A stretch of 32,092 nt of DNA from Microbacteriaceae bacterium PS02343 (GCA_029959365.1 JASCOA010000030.1:1-32092), one strand, 5' to 3'; counted from the stretch's first letter, positions 1 through 9,291 are shown. Notes: generated by a model not told the origin, from the sequence alone. Numbers and translations are program-made.

Positions 1-62
1 ACCCGCCGGGGGGGGGGGGGCGCGGGCCGCCCCCGCGGCGCGGGGGCGGGGGGGGCGGGACC
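1..62. other. G/C-only low-complexity window end
   Basis: The first sixty or so bases consist almost entirely of G and C runs, with the only two A residues at the junctions. No coding sense or promoter can be read here. The same texture occurs at 14744-14842 inside a broken gene and after 31996, which suggests low-quality contig-end or gap-fill sequence rather than native DNA. Genuine-looking sequence resumes at the aspS promoter. Confidence 0.6.
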
Positions 63-71
63 ACCCCCGCG

Positions 72-88
72 TAGACTCGTCCCCCGTG
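72..88 (+). promoter_or_regulatory. Leaderless aspS promoter (-10 TAGACT)
   Basis: TAGACT at 72-77 lies eight bases before the GTG start at 86, so transcription probably begins at or next to the start codon. There is no Shine-Dalgarno sequence. The same arrangement recurs at several other genes in the window. The -35 region falls in the suspect G/C-only block and cannot be judged. Confidence 0.55.
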
Positions 89-1417
89 ACCGAACGCACC
101 CTCGTCAAGAATCTCGCCGCTCTCGAAGACGGCACCGTGACCATCGCAGGATGGGTCGAGACGGTGCGCGATCAGAAGAAGGTGCAGTTCGTCATCCTGC
201 GCGATGAGACGGGCTCGGTGCAGGTCGTCAACCCGGCCACCCGCGAGAGCGACGGCACGAACGACGCCGCGGTCGCCACCACCGAGGCCATCTCCGGCCT
301 CACCGCCGGCTCCTTCGTCAAGGTGACCGGCCAGCTCAAGCACGACGAGCGCGTGAAGCTCGGCGGTATCGAGGTGAAGCTCAGCTCCCTCGACGTGGCC
401 TCGCTCGCCTTCCCCGAGCCGCCTATCGCCGACGACAGCTCGATCGACAAGCGCCTCGACTGGCGCTTCATCGACCTGCGCCGCCCGGAGCAGAACCTCG
501 TCTTCCGCGCGCAGACCACCTTCGAGCACGCGCTGCGCACCTACTGGGTCGACAACGACTTCATCGAGATCCACACCCCCAAGCTCATGGCCAGCGCCAG
601 CGAGAGCCGTGCCGAGCTCTTCGAGATCGAGTACTTCGAGGGCAAGGCCTACCTCGCCCAGAGCCCCCAGTTCTTCAAGCAGATGGCCCAGCCGGCCGGC
701 TTCGGCAAGGTCTTCGAGATCGCGCCCGCCTTCCGCGCCGACCCTTCGTTCACCAGCCGTCACGCCACCGAGTTCACCTCGGTCGACGCCGAGATCAGCT
801 GGGTCGAGTCGCACGAGGACGTCATGGCGATGCACGAGCAGCTGCTCATCGCCGGCCTGCAGGCGGTCAAGGACAAGCACGGCGACGCCATCAAGGCCGC
901 CTTCGATGTCGACGTGGTGGTGCCGACGGCGCCGTTCCCGCGCATCCCGCTCGCCGAGGCGCACGAGATCCTCAAGGCCCGCGGCTACACCGTGCCCCGC
1001 GCCGACGGCGACCTCGACCCCGAGGGCGAGCGCCAGCTCAGCGAGCACGTGCGCGAGACCTTCGGCCACGAGTTCGTCTTCGTCACCGACTACGCCACCG
1101 GGATCCGGCCGTTCTACCACAAGCGCCACGACGACGACACGTCGCTGACCAACAGCTACGACCTGCTCTTCAACGGCGTCGAGATCTCCACCGGCGCGCA
1201 GCGCGAGCACCGCGTCGACGTGCTGGTCGAGCAGGCGAAGGAGAAGGGGCTCGACCCCGAGGAGCTCGGCTTCTACCTCGACTTCTTCCGCCACGGCGTG
1301 CCCCCGCACGGCGGCTTCGGCATGGGCCTGCAGCGCGTCATGATGCTGCTGCTGCACCAGCCCTCCATCCGCGAGGTCACGTACCTCTTCCGTGGTCCGA
1401 ACCGCCTGCTGCCGTGA
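86..1417 (+). CDS. aspS: Aspartyl-tRNA synthetase, archaeal/non-discriminating type
   Basis: Class II aminoacyl-tRNA synthetase that charges tRNA with aspartate in the cytoplasm. At 443 residues it has the compact archaeal/eukaryotic architecture, not the roughly 590-residue bacterial form with an inserted GAD domain. An N-terminal OB-fold anticodon-binding domain (about residues 15-105, containing IAGWVETVRD) precedes the catalytic core. The core has motif 2 around FRADPSFTSRHATEFTSVD and motif 3 around GGFGMGLQRV near the C-terminus. In archaeal enzymes a Trp shortly after the GWV motif helps exclude tRNA-Asn; here that position is Glu. This is consistent with, but does not prove, a non-discriminating enzyme that also makes Asp-tRNA-Asn for GatCAB. 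The GTG start is supported by a leaderless -10 box. Its stop codon overlaps the next start. Confidence 0.93.
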   Translation: MTERTLVKNLAALEDGTVTIAGWVETVRDQKKVQFVILRDETGSVQVVNPATRESDGTNDAAVATTEAISGLTAGSFVKVTGQLKHDERVKLGGIEVKLSSLDVASLAFPEPPIADDSSIDKRLDWRFIDLRRPEQNLVFRAQTTFEHALRTYWVDNDFIEIHTPKLMASASESRAELFEIEYFEGKAYLAQSPQFFKQMAQPAGFGKVFEIAPAFRADPSFTSRHATEFTSVDAEISWVESHEDVMAMHEQLLIAGLQAVKDKHGDAIKAAFDVDVVVPTAPFPRIPLAEAHEILKARGYTVPRADGDLDPEGERQLSEHVRETFGHEFVFVTDYATGIRPFYHKRHDDDTSLTNSYDLLFNGVEISTGAQREHRVDVLVEQAKEKGLDPEELGFYLDFFRHGVPPHGGFGMGLQRVMMLLLHQPSIREVTYLFRGPNRLLP

Positions 1418-1524
1418 GCCTCGACGATAAGGGCCCGGGCATCCAGCGCATCGCGATCTGGATCATCATCGGGCTGCTCGGTCTCGGCATGCTCGGCTCG
1501 GGCCTCTACGGGATGCTGACCTGA
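1414..1524 (+). CDS. 36-residue single-pass membrane peptide coupled to aspS
   Basis: A small gene whose GTG start (1414-1416) overlaps the aspS stop codon in a GTGA junction, so it would be translated by ribosomes finishing aspS. It encodes a short charged N-terminus (VSLDDKGPGIQRI), then one hydrophobic segment from about residue 13 to 34 rich in Ile, Leu and Gly, and ends MLT. The next gene starts two bases after its stop. I recognise no family and assign no function. The exact overlap, the clean transmembrane pattern and the tight spacing on both sides argue that it is real, but conservation has not been tested. Confidence 0.6.
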   Translation: MSLDDKGPGIQRIAIWIIIGLLGLGMLGSGLYGMLT

Positions 1525-1525
1525 C

Positions 1526-1816
1526 ATGAGCTTTCCCGACGAGGCAGCGGATGCGGACCCCCTGATCCAGGAGGGCACCGGCGCGCGCCGCGACCCCGAG
1601 GACTCGGGCGTGCTGCGCGTCGGCGGGGTCAACCCCGTCGAGGAGGCGGCGCACTCGTCGTTCGAGGGCCTGCGCTGGCTCGTGGGCATCCTCATCGCGA
1701 TCCTCGTGGTCGCGGTGCTCGGCGTGATCTTCTTCATCGCCAGCGAGCAGAATCTCGGCGGCTCGCTCGAGCAGCCGGTGAGCTTCTCCTCGCGCACGCC
1801 CGCGCCGGGCGAGTAG
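1526..1816 (+). CDS. Small single-pass membrane protein, unknown function
   Basis: A 96-residue protein with an acidic, hydrophilic N-terminal half, one strong transmembrane helix at about residues 52-73 (LVGILIAILVVAVLGVIFFI) and a short Ser/Pro-rich tail. The start is two bases after the stop of the 36-residue peptide gene. There is no good separate Shine-Dalgarno sequence, so translation is probably coupled to the upstream genes. It looks like the third gene of an aspS transcription unit. No enzymatic motif is visible and the family is not recognised. Confidence 0.72.
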   Translation: MSFPDEAADADPLIQEGTGARRDPEDSGVLRVGGVNPVEEAAHSSFEGLRWLVGILIAILVVAVLGVIFFIASEQNLGGSLEQPVSFSSRTPAPGE

Positions 1817-1882
1817 CCCCGCCGCGCCCGCGACCGTCGAAGCGGCGCGTCCCGATACCCGCTCCGGCGACTCGGGGCTACT
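1812..1882. repeat. Widely spaced inverted repeat between convergent genes
   Basis: AGTAGCCCCG (1812-1821) and its exact complement CGGGGCTACT (1873-1882) overlap the stop codons of two convergent genes, with about 50 bases between them. It could pair as a weak bidirectional terminator, but the long loop and the absence of a T tract make this uncertain. Confidence 0.3.
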
Positions 1883-3212
1883 CCGCGAGCGCGCGCCCCT
1901 TGAGCTCGGGCAGCGCGAGCGCCGCCAGCGCGGCGATCGCGAAGACGCCGCCGAAGAGCAGGAACAGCGGCGTCGGGCCGACGCTCGCCATGAGCGCGCC
2001 CGCGACGAGCGGGGCGATGATCGAGGCGATGCGGCCGACGCCGGCCGCCCATCCGCTGCCCGTGCCGCGCAGCGACGTCGGGTACAGCTCGGGCGTGACG
2101 GCGTAGAGCGCGCCCCAGGCGCCGAGGTTGAAGAACGACATGAGCATGCCGCTGAGGATGATCTGCGTCTCGCTGCCGCTGACCGCGCCGTAGCCGAAGA
2201 GCACGGCCGCGACGACGGAGCCAGCGAGGAAGGTCGCGAGCGTCGCGCGCCGGCCCCACACCTCGATGAGCCAGGCCGCGACGGCGTAGCCGGGCAGCTG
2301 GGCCAGGGTGATGAGCAGCGTGTACCCGAAGGACTGCACGAGGCTGTAGCCCTCGGCGACCAGGATCGACGGCAGCCAGATGAACGCGCCGTAGTACGAG
2401 AAGTTGACGGTGAACCAGACCGTCCAGATGGCGACGGTGCGGCGGGTGCGCCCCTGCCGGAACAGGTCGGGCACCGTGCCGCGCGCGCTCGGCGGCGGGG
2501 TCGGCGCCGTGGTCGCCGGGGTCTCGACGCCGGCGGAGCGCTCGAAGTCGCGCACGATGCGCTCGGCCTCGTCGTGCCGCCCCTTGCTCTCGAGGAAGCG
2601 CACCGACTCGGGCAGCCCGAAGCGCACGACCGCGGCCCAGACCGCCGGCAGCGCGCCGATCGCGAGCGCCCAGCGCCAGCCGTTCTCGCCACCGGCCGGG
2701 ATCACGAGGTAGCCCACGAGCGCCGAGCCGATCCATCCGATCGCCCAGAAGGCCTCGAGGATCACGATCACGCGGCCGCGGATGCGCTTCGGCGCGAACT
2801 CGCTCATGAGCGTGGAGGCCACCGGCAGCTCGGCGCCAAGGCCGAGGCCGACGACGAAGCGCAGCAGGATGAGCGCCAGCACGCTGGTCGCGAGGGCCGA
2901 GGCGCCGGTGGCGAGGCCGAAGAGCAGCAGCGTGATGGCGAAGACGTTCTTGCGGCCGAGGCGGTCGGCGAGCAGGCCGCCGACGGCCGCGCCGATCGCC
3001 ATGCCGGCGAAGCCCGCCGAGGCGACGAAGCCGAGCTGGTCGACGCTCTCGGGCCACTGCACCCGCAGCGCGGCGATCACGAACGAGATGAGGCCGACGT
3101 CGAGGGCGTCGAGCGCCCAGCCGATGCCGGAGCCGCCGAGCAGGCGGCCGTGCCGGCGGGTGAACGGCAGCCGGTCGAGGCGTTCCGGTCGGGTGAGCGG
3201 GGCGTCGGTCAT
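1878..3212 (-). CDS. MFS transporter (sugar/aromatic acid porter-like)
   Basis: A 444-residue polytopic inner-membrane carrier of the major facilitator superfamily with about 12 transmembrane helices. The family loop motif between TM2 and TM3 is visible as GGLLADRLGRKNV. RGRVIVILEAFWAIGW follows in TM4-TM5, and PESVRFLESKGRHDEAERIV marks the central loop typical of sugar, niacin and aromatic-acid porters. The ATG start has GAGGA upstream at good spacing. The gene diverges from a LacI-type regulator across 191 bases that contain one of the two repressor operators, so it may belong to the same regulon. The substrate cannot be deduced; a NiaP-like or sugar-acid carrier is possible. Confidence 0.85.
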   Translation of the reverse strand: MTDAPLTRPERLDRLPFTRRHGRLLGGSGIGWALDALDVGLISFVIAALRVQWPESVDQLGFVASAGFAGMAIGAAVGGLLADRLGRKNVFAITLLLFGLATGASALATSVLALILLRFVVGLGLGAELPVASTLMSEFAPKRIRGRVIVILEAFWAIGWIGSALVGYLVIPAGGENGWRWALAIGALPAVWAAVVRFGLPESVRFLESKGRHDEAERIVRDFERSAGVETPATTAPTPPPSARGTVPDLFRQGRTRRTVAIWTVWFTVNFSYYGAFIWLPSILVAEGYSLVQSFGYTLLITLAQLPGYAVAAWLIEVWGRRATLATFLAGSVVAAVLFGYGAVSGSETQIILSGMLMSFFNLGAWGALYAVTPELYPTSLRGTGSGWAAGVGRIASIIAPLVAGALMASVGPTPLFLLFGGVFAIAALAALALPELKGRALAE

Positions 3213-3359
3213 CGTGTCCTCGAGCGGATGCGGGCGCGCACGGATGCGAGCGGATGAGAGGTGCGGGGTGAGACCACGCTAGGGCCGATCCGGGCCCTGC
3301 GCGGCCATCGCGGCGGCTGGACAGGGCTCGAGGTGGTGGCATGATGATGGTCACCCACT

Positions 3360-3379
3360 GGATGTGACCGTACACATCC
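3360..3379. promoter_or_regulatory. LacI-family operator 1 (upstream of the repressor gene)
   Basis: GGATGTGA (3360-3367), centre CCGT, then ACACATCC (3372-3379): an inverted repeat with one mismatch. It shares the core TGTGACCGTNCACAT with the perfect site at 4561-4582. It lies 24 bases before the repressor start, so autoregulation is likely, and it could also affect the divergent MFS gene. Confidence 0.7.
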
Positions 3380-3403
3380 GGCCGTTGCACCCCCACGAGA
3401 GCG

Positions 3404-4480
3404 ATGACGCCCATGACCGAGACGAGCCCGCCTGCGAGCTCCGGTCAGACCCGTGCGCCGAACATCCGCGACGTGGCCCGCGAGGCCGGGGTCAGCTACC
3501 AGACCGTCTCACGGGTCATCAACGGCAGCCCGAGCATCCGCGACGCCACCCGCCAGAAGGTGCTCGAAGCCATCGACGAGCTCGGTTACCGCCCGAACCA
3601 GGCGGCACGCGCCCTCGTGACGAGCCGCAGCCGCGTCATCGGCGTGCTGCTCTCCGACGCCCGCAGCTACGGCCCCTCCAGCACGCTGCAGAGCATCGAG
3701 GAGGCGGCGCGCGCGAAGGGCTACTTCGTCAGCACCGCCACGATCGGCCTGCCGGACCTGCCCTCCATCCGCTCGGCGCTCGACCACCTGATCCGCCAGA
3801 ACGTCGACGGGCTCGTGGTCATCGCGCCGCAGACGCGGGTGTTCGACGTGATTCAGCAGCTCTCCCCCGAGCTGCCGCTCGTGACGCTCGAGGCCTCGGG
3901 CCGGTTGGACGGCCATACGATCGCGATCGACCAGGAGCAGGGCGCCCGGCTGGCGACGCGCCACCTGATCGAGCTGGGCCACACCGAGATCGAGCACCTC
4001 GCCGGGCCGCAGGACTGGATCGAGGCCCAGACCCGGATGGACGGCTTCCTCGCCGAGATCCGCGACAACGACCTGGGCACGCGGCCCCCGATCCTCGGCG
4101 ACTGGACCGCGGACTTCGGCTACTACGCAGGCACCCAGATGCTGGGGCGCCTCGACTTCACGGCGGTGTTCGCCGCGAACGACCAGATGGCGCTGGGCCT
4201 GGTGCACGCCTTCCGCGACGCGGGCCTCGACGTGCCCGGCGACGTGAGCGTCGTCGGCTTCGACGACGTGCCGGGCGCCAGGCACTTCTGGCCGCCGCTC
4301 ACCACGATCCGCCAGCGCTACGAGCTGCTCGGCGCGCGCTGCGTCGACATGCTGCTCGGCGAGATCGAGGGCGACGAGCAGCGGTACCACGAGCGGATCG
4401 GGGCCGAGCTGGTCGTGCGCGGCTCGACCGCAGCGCCCCCGCCCCACGACCCGGAGCGGGCGTTCCGGCGGTTCGGCTGA
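3404..4480 (+). CDS. LacI-family transcriptional repressor of the sugar ABC operon
   Basis: A 358-residue DNA-binding repressor. The N-terminal helix-turn-helix IRDVAREAGVSYQTVSRVIN (residues 21-40) is followed by a hinge (PNQAARALVTSRSRVIGVLL) and a periplasmic-binding-protein-like effector domain to the C-terminus. The recognition-helix residues YQTVSRV match those of E. coli LacI, whose operator half-site also contains TGTGA. Sites with TGTGA/TCACA arms lie just upstream of this gene and of the ABC operon, supporting autoregulation and control of chvE-mmsA-mmsB. The inducer is presumably a sugar that the transporter carries. ATG at 3404 was chosen because GAGAG precedes it; ATG at 3413 is an alternative. 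Confidence 0.9.
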   Translation: MTPMTETSPPASSGQTRAPNIRDVAREAGVSYQTVSRVINGSPSIRDATRQKVLEAIDELGYRPNQAARALVTSRSRVIGVLLSDARSYGPSSTLQSIEEAARAKGYFVSTATIGLPDLPSIRSALDHLIRQNVDGLVVIAPQTRVFDVIQQLSPELPLVTLEASGRLDGHTIAIDQEQGARLATRHLIELGHTEIEHLAGPQDWIEAQTRMDGFLAEIRDNDLGTRPPILGDWTADFGYYAGTQMLGRLDFTAVFAANDQMALGLVHAFRDAGLDVPGDVSVVGFDDVPGARHFWPPLTTIRQRYELLGARCVDMLLGEIEGDEQRYHERIGAELVVRGSTAAPPPHDPERAFRRFG

Positions 4481-4523
4481 GCCCCGCGGAGACCGCCCGG
4501 TTATCACGACTCCGCATCCCGGC

Positions 4524-4551
4524 TTGACAGCATCGACGCCGTGAGTAAAGT
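4524..4551 (+). promoter_or_regulatory. Promoter of the chvE-mmsA-mmsB operon
   Basis: TTGACA at 4524-4529 and TAAAGT at 4546-4551 with a 16-base spacer resemble a housekeeping sigma-70/SigA promoter. The perfect LacI-type palindrome begins nine bases after the -10 box, covering the likely start of transcription. The implied 5' leader is about 230 bases. Confidence 0.68.
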
Positions 4552-4560
4552 GGCCCTCAC

Positions 4561-4582
4561 GCAATGTGACCGTTCACATTGC
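4561..4582. promoter_or_regulatory. LacI-family operator 2 (sugar ABC operon)
   Basis: Perfect 9+9 inverted repeat: GCAATGTGA (4561-4569), centre CCGT, TCACATTGC (4574-4582). It sits immediately downstream of a good -10 box, where a bound repressor would block transcription start. The core is the same as in operator 1 at 3360-3379. Confidence 0.85.
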
Positions 4583-4587
4583 AGAGG

Positions 4588-4611
4588 GCCGGCCGCCTCG
4601 CAGCGGCCGGC
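4588..4611 (+). promoter_or_regulatory. Stable hairpin in the chvE leader
   Basis: GCCGGCCGC (4588-4596) and GCGGCCGGC (4603-4611) form a perfect 9-bp stem with a six-base loop near the 5' end of the predicted leader. There is no T tract, so it is more likely a stabilising 5' structure than a terminator. The rest of the leader to 4789 shows no riboswitch that I recognise. Confidence 0.4.
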
Positions 4612-4789
4612 GATGAAGTCCCTCGGGCGACGACCACGACGAAGTGCAGCGGTTCCACCGTGCGCCCTTCCGAGCGACCATCGCCCACCCCTGCACCGCC
4701 AGCTTCACGGCGAATCGGCGACGCGCCCCGTCCGCACCAGGACCGGGCCCGCTCCGCCACATGACAACGACGTCTGGAAGGACACCACA

Positions 4790-5908
4790 GTGAAAGCACG
4801 CAAGCTCCTCATCGGCATCGCCGCAGTGGGACTCGCCACCAGCCTCGCGGCCTGCTCCGGCGGTCGCGGCGGCGCGGGCACCGAGCCCGAGGCCGGCGAC
4901 AACGAGGGTGCGCTCGTCGGCATCGCGATGCCGACCCAGACCTCCGAGCGCTGGATCGACGACGGCAACAACGTCGTCGCCCAGCTCGAGGAGCTCGGCT
5001 ACGAGACCGACCTGCAGTACGCCAACGACGACATCCCCACGCAGGTCTCGCAGATCGAGAACATGATCGCCCAGGGCGCCAAGGCCCTGATCATCGCCTC
5101 GATCGACGGCACCACGCTCACCGACGTGCTCGAGTCGGCCGCGTCGCAGGGCATCCCGGTCATCGCGTACGACCGCCTCATCAACGGCACCGAGAACGTC
5201 GACTACTACGCGAGCTTCGACAACTTCAACGTCGGCGTGCAGCAGGGCACCTCGCTGCTGACCGGCCTCGGTGTGCTCGACGAGAACGGCGAGGAGACCG
5301 GCGAGGCCGGCCCCTTCAACGTCGAGCTCTTCGCGGGTTCCAACGACGACAACAACGCGACCTTCTTCTGGAACGGCGCGATGGAGGTCCTCGAGCCGTA
5401 CATCGAGGACGGCACGCTCGTCGTGCCCAGCGGCCAGACCGAGTTCGAGCAGGCCTCGATCCTGCGCTGGCTGCCGGAGAACGCCCAGGACCGCATGGAG
5501 AACCTCGTCAGCATCGGCGGCGGCGCCGAGCTCGACGGCGTGCTCTCGGCGGCCGACGTCCTCTCGCAGGGCATCATCGCGGGCCTCGAGTCGTCGGGCG
5601 CCTACAACAGCGACAACTTCCCGGTCGTCACCGGTCAGGACGCCGACCTCAGCTCGGTCAAGATGATCGCCTCGGGCGAGCAGTACTCGACCATCTTCAA
5701 GGACACCCGCGAGCTCGCGGACGTCGCGGTGAACATGGTCGACGCGCTGCTCAACGGCGACGAGGTCGAGACGAACAACGACACCGACTACGACAACGGC
5801 GAGAAGGTCGTCCCGGCCTTCCTGCTCGACCCGGTGGTCGTGACCGAGGGCAACATCACCGAGGTGCTCGTGGACTCCGGCTACTACACCGAGGACGAGC
5901 TGCAGTAA
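4790..5908 (+). CDS. chvE: Sugar-binding lipoprotein of a ChvE-type ABC importer
   Basis: Extracytoplasmic substrate-binding protein of the multiple-monosaccharide ABC transporter, 372 residues. It starts with a lipoprotein signal ([21 protein letters not shown]) whose lipobox LAAC places the lipidated Cys at residue 22. The mature part has the periplasmic-binding-protein type 1 fold: [42 protein letters not shown] and [10 protein letters not shown] are characteristic of ChvE/XylF proteins. GTG at 4790 was chosen because GGAAGGA lies seven bases upstream. The longer open frame to 4541 runs through the promoter and operator and is excluded. Known relatives bind xylose, arabinose, galactose or glucose; the exact ligand here is unknown. 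Confidence 0.9.
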   Translation: MKARKLLIGIAAVGLATSLAACSGGRGGAGTEPEAGDNEGALVGIAMPTQTSERWIDDGNNVVAQLEELGYETDLQYANDDIPTQVSQIENMIAQGAKALIIASIDGTTLTDVLESAASQGIPVIAYDRLINGTENVDYYASFDNFNVGVQQGTSLLTGLGVLDENGEETGEAGPFNVELFAGSNDDNNATFFWNGAMEVLEPYIEDGTLVVPSGQTEFEQASILRWLPENAQDRMENLVSIGGGAELDGVLSAADVLSQGIIAGLESSGAYNSDNFPVVTGQDADLSSVKMIASGEQYSTIFKDTRELADVAVNMVDALLNGDEVETNNDTDYDNGEKVVPAFLLDPVVVTEGNITEVLVDSGYYTEDELQ

Positions 5909-5920
5909 GCAGCACGACTC

Positions 5921-5953
5921 ACGGGCCCGGTCGCGCACAGCGGCCGGGCCCGT
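5921..5953 (+). promoter_or_regulatory. Intercistronic hairpin after the binding-protein gene
   Basis: ACGGGCCCGG (5921-5930) and CCGGGCCCGT (5944-5953) form a perfect 10-bp stem with a 13-base loop, and no T tract follows. Hairpins in this position of ABC operons often protect the upstream message or attenuate read-through, giving more binding protein than ATPase. That role is inferred here. Confidence 0.55.
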
Positions 5954-6018
5954 CCCCCGGTCGGGACGCTTCCCGCCCGACCAGCAGTACTCCCGAACAC
6001 AGTGAAGTGAGGCAGGGC

Positions 6019-7548
<1,530 letters not shown>

Positions 7549-7554
7549 CAGCCC

Positions 7555-8739
7555 ATGGCTACCATCAAGGACGGCGTGGACTTCCTCGCGAGCCGTCTCC
7601 GCCAGATCGGCATCTTCCTCGCGTTGATCGTGATCATCGCGCTGTTCCAGGTGCTGACCGGCGGTTCGCTGCTGCAGCCCGCCAACGTCACGAACATCGT
7701 GGTGCAGAACAGCTACATCCTGATCCTCGCGATCGGCATGGTGATGATCATCATCGCCGGCCACATCGACCTCTCGGTCGGCTCGGTCGCGGCCTTCGTG
7801 GGCGCGATGTCCGGCGTCATGATCACCCAGTGGGGCTGGCCCTGGTGGGCGGCCATCGTCGGCGGCCTCGTCGTCGGCGCGCTCGTCGGTGCCTGGCAGG
7901 GATTCTGGGTCGCCTACGTCGGCATCCCGGCCTTCATCGTCACCCTCGCGGGCATGCTGCTCTTCCGCGGCCTCACCCAGATGGTGCTCGGCGGTCAGCA
8001 GATCACCCCGTTCCCGACCGAGTACCGCCAGCTCGGCGGCGGCTTCGTGTTCCCGGAGCTGTTCCCGGCGGCGAGCTCGCCGCTGGAGTGGATCACGGTC
8101 GGTCTCGGCGTCATCGCGACGGTGCTGCTGGTCAGCCAGCAGGTGCGTGCCCGCGCGCACCGCGTGAAGCTCGGCCTCGAGGACGAGCCCATGGCCTGGT
8201 TCCTGATCAAGCTGGTCTTCCTCGGCGGCATCATCCTGGCGATCACGTTCCTGCTCGCGAGCTTCCGCGGCACCCCGATCGTGCTCGTCGTGCTCGGCGT
8301 GCTGATCGTCGTCTACACCGCGGTCATGAACCGCAGCGTCTTCGGTCGCCACGTCTACGCGCGCGGTGGCAACCAGCACGCGGCGGAGCTCTCGGGCATC
8401 AACGTGAAGAAGGTCGACTTCTACCTCTTCGTCAACATGGGCGTGCTCGCCGCGCTCGCCGGTCTCGTCTTCACCGGCCGGCTCAACTCGGCCGGACCGG
8501 GCGCGGGCAACCTGTTCGAGCTCGACGCGATCGCCGCGGCCTTCATCGGCGGCGCGGCGGTCTCGGGCGGCATCGGCACCGTGATCGGCGCCATCACCGG
8601 CGGTCTGATCATGGGTGTGCTCAACAACGGCATGTCGCTCATGGGCATCGGCACCGACGCGCAGCAGTTCATCAAGGGCCTGGTGCTGCTGCTCGCCGTG
8701 GCCTTCGACGTCTGGAACAAGCGCCGCAACCGCGGCTGA
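7555..8739 (+). CDS. mmsB: Multiple-monosaccharide ABC transporter permease
   Basis: A 394-residue integral membrane permease of the CUT2 (BPD_transp_2) family that forms the sugar channel with the MmsA ATPase. There are about 10 or more hydrophobic segments. The conserved IIIAGHIDLSVGSVAAFVGA motif near residues 62-81 and GGAAVSGGIGTVIGAITGGLIMGVLNNGM near the C-terminus are typical of the GguB/MmsB/XylH group. Its length matches MmsB more than the shorter ribose permeases. AAGGA lies ten bases before the ATG. It is the last gene of the operon, closed by a strong hairpin at 8763-8796. Confidence 0.93.
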   Translation: MATIKDGVDFLASRLRQIGIFLALIVIIALFQVLTGGSLLQPANVTNIVVQNSYILILAIGMVMIIIAGHIDLSVGSVAAFVGAMSGVMITQWGWPWWAAIVGGLVVGALVGAWQGFWVAYVGIPAFIVTLAGMLLFRGLTQMVLGGQQITPFPTEYRQLGGGFVFPELFPAASSPLEWITVGLGVIATVLLVSQQVRARAHRVKLGLEDEPMAWFLIKLVFLGGIILAITFLLASFRGTPIVLVVLGVLIVVYTAVMNRSVFGRHVYARGGNQHAAELSGINVKKVDFYLFVNMGVLAALAGLVFTGRLNSAGPGAGNLFELDAIAAAFIGGAAVSGGIGTVIGAITGGLIMGVLNNGMSLMGIGTDAQQFIKGLVLLLAVAFDVWNKRRNRG

Positions 8740-8762
8740 CCCTCCCGCTCGTCGCACGATCC

Positions 8763-8796
8763 GACGCCCCCTCGCCGCCAGTAGCGAGGGGGCGTC
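8763..8796 (+). terminator. Terminator of the sugar ABC operon
   Basis: GACGCCCCCTCGC (8763-8775) pairs perfectly with GCGAGGGGGCGTC (8784-8796) across an eight-base loop: a 13-bp stem 24 bases after the mmsB stop. Only a short, imperfect T-containing tail follows, as is common in high-GC actinobacteria. Confidence 0.75.
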
Positions 8797-8801
8797 GCTG
8801 T

Positions 8802-8817
8802 TAAGGTCGGTGCCGTG
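8802..8817 (+). promoter_or_regulatory. Leaderless promoter of the Nudix gene
   Basis: TAAGGT (8802-8807) lies seven bases before the GTG start at 8815, immediately after the preceding terminator. AAGG within it could also serve as a weak Shine-Dalgarno sequence, so leaderless or leadered initiation cannot be separated by eye. Confidence 0.45.
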
Positions 8818-9222
8818 CACCAGACCGAGCCGAGGAGCGGATGCGGGGCCGCGATCGTCGTCGGCGGCCGCATCCTGCTGCTGCAGCGCATGCGCGAGCC
8901 GGAGAGCGGATGCTGGGGCATCCCCGGCGGCAAGGTCGACCTCTTCGAGACCGTCGAGCAGGCCGCGCGCCGCGAGATCCGCGAGGAGCTCGGCATCGGG
9001 CTCGGCCCGCTGCGCCTGCTCGCGGTCACCGACCAGATCGACCGCGACCGCGGCAGCCACTGGATCTCCCCCGTGCTGCTGGCCACCTCGATCGAGGGCG
9101 AGCCGCGCAACGTCGAGCCGGCCAAGCACGCGGCGATCGGATGGTTCGCGCTCGACGACCTGCCGCATCCGCTCACCGCGTCGACCCTGGCCGCGCTCGA
9201 CGCGCTCGACGCGCTCGCCTGA
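8815..9222 (+). CDS. Nudix hydrolase
   Basis: A 135-residue cytoplasmic pyrophosphohydrolase of the Nudix superfamily. The complete box Gx5Ex7REUxEExGU is visible at residues 39-61 (G39, E45, R53-E54, E57-E58, G60), which binds the catalytic metal ions. The protein is a single minimal Nudix domain resembling MutT-like and ADP-ribose-pyrophosphatase-like small enzymes. The substrate (oxidised nucleotide, nucleotide sugar or other) cannot be predicted. The GTG start is preceded by TAAGGT. It forms its own unit between two hairpins and has no evident link to the sugar transporter. Confidence 0.88.
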   Translation: MHQTEPRSGCGAAIVVGGRILLLQRMREPESGCWGIPGGKVDLFETVEQAARREIREELGIGLGPLRLLAVTDQIDRDRGSHWISPVLLATSIEGEPRNVEPAKHAAIGWFALDDLPHPLTASTLAALDALDALA

Positions 9223-9270
9223 GCCGTCATCATCTTGCGCGCGCCGTCGGCGCGACGTGAGCCTTCGCTG

Positions 9271-9291
9271 GGAGCGGATGCGGCGCATCCG
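9271..9291. repeat. AGCGGATGC inverted repeat between Nudix and lipoprotein genes
   Basis: AGCGGATGC and GCATCCGCT form a perfect 9-bp stem around the three bases GGC. Each arm carries the GCGGATGC word that recurs across the window. It may terminate the Nudix transcript or act as a DNA-level site; no T tract follows. Confidence 0.5.

Noticed and set aside
1273-3414. Long minus-strand open frame of 713 codons over the MFS gene
   Set aside because: Arg/Ala-rich translation typical of a shadow frame in high-GC DNA; the MFS frame inside it has clear family motifs.
4541-4789. Longer N-terminus of the sugar-binding protein
   Set aside because: It would include the -10 box and the operator. The GTG at 4790 has a strong ribosome-binding site and begins the lipoprotein signal peptide.
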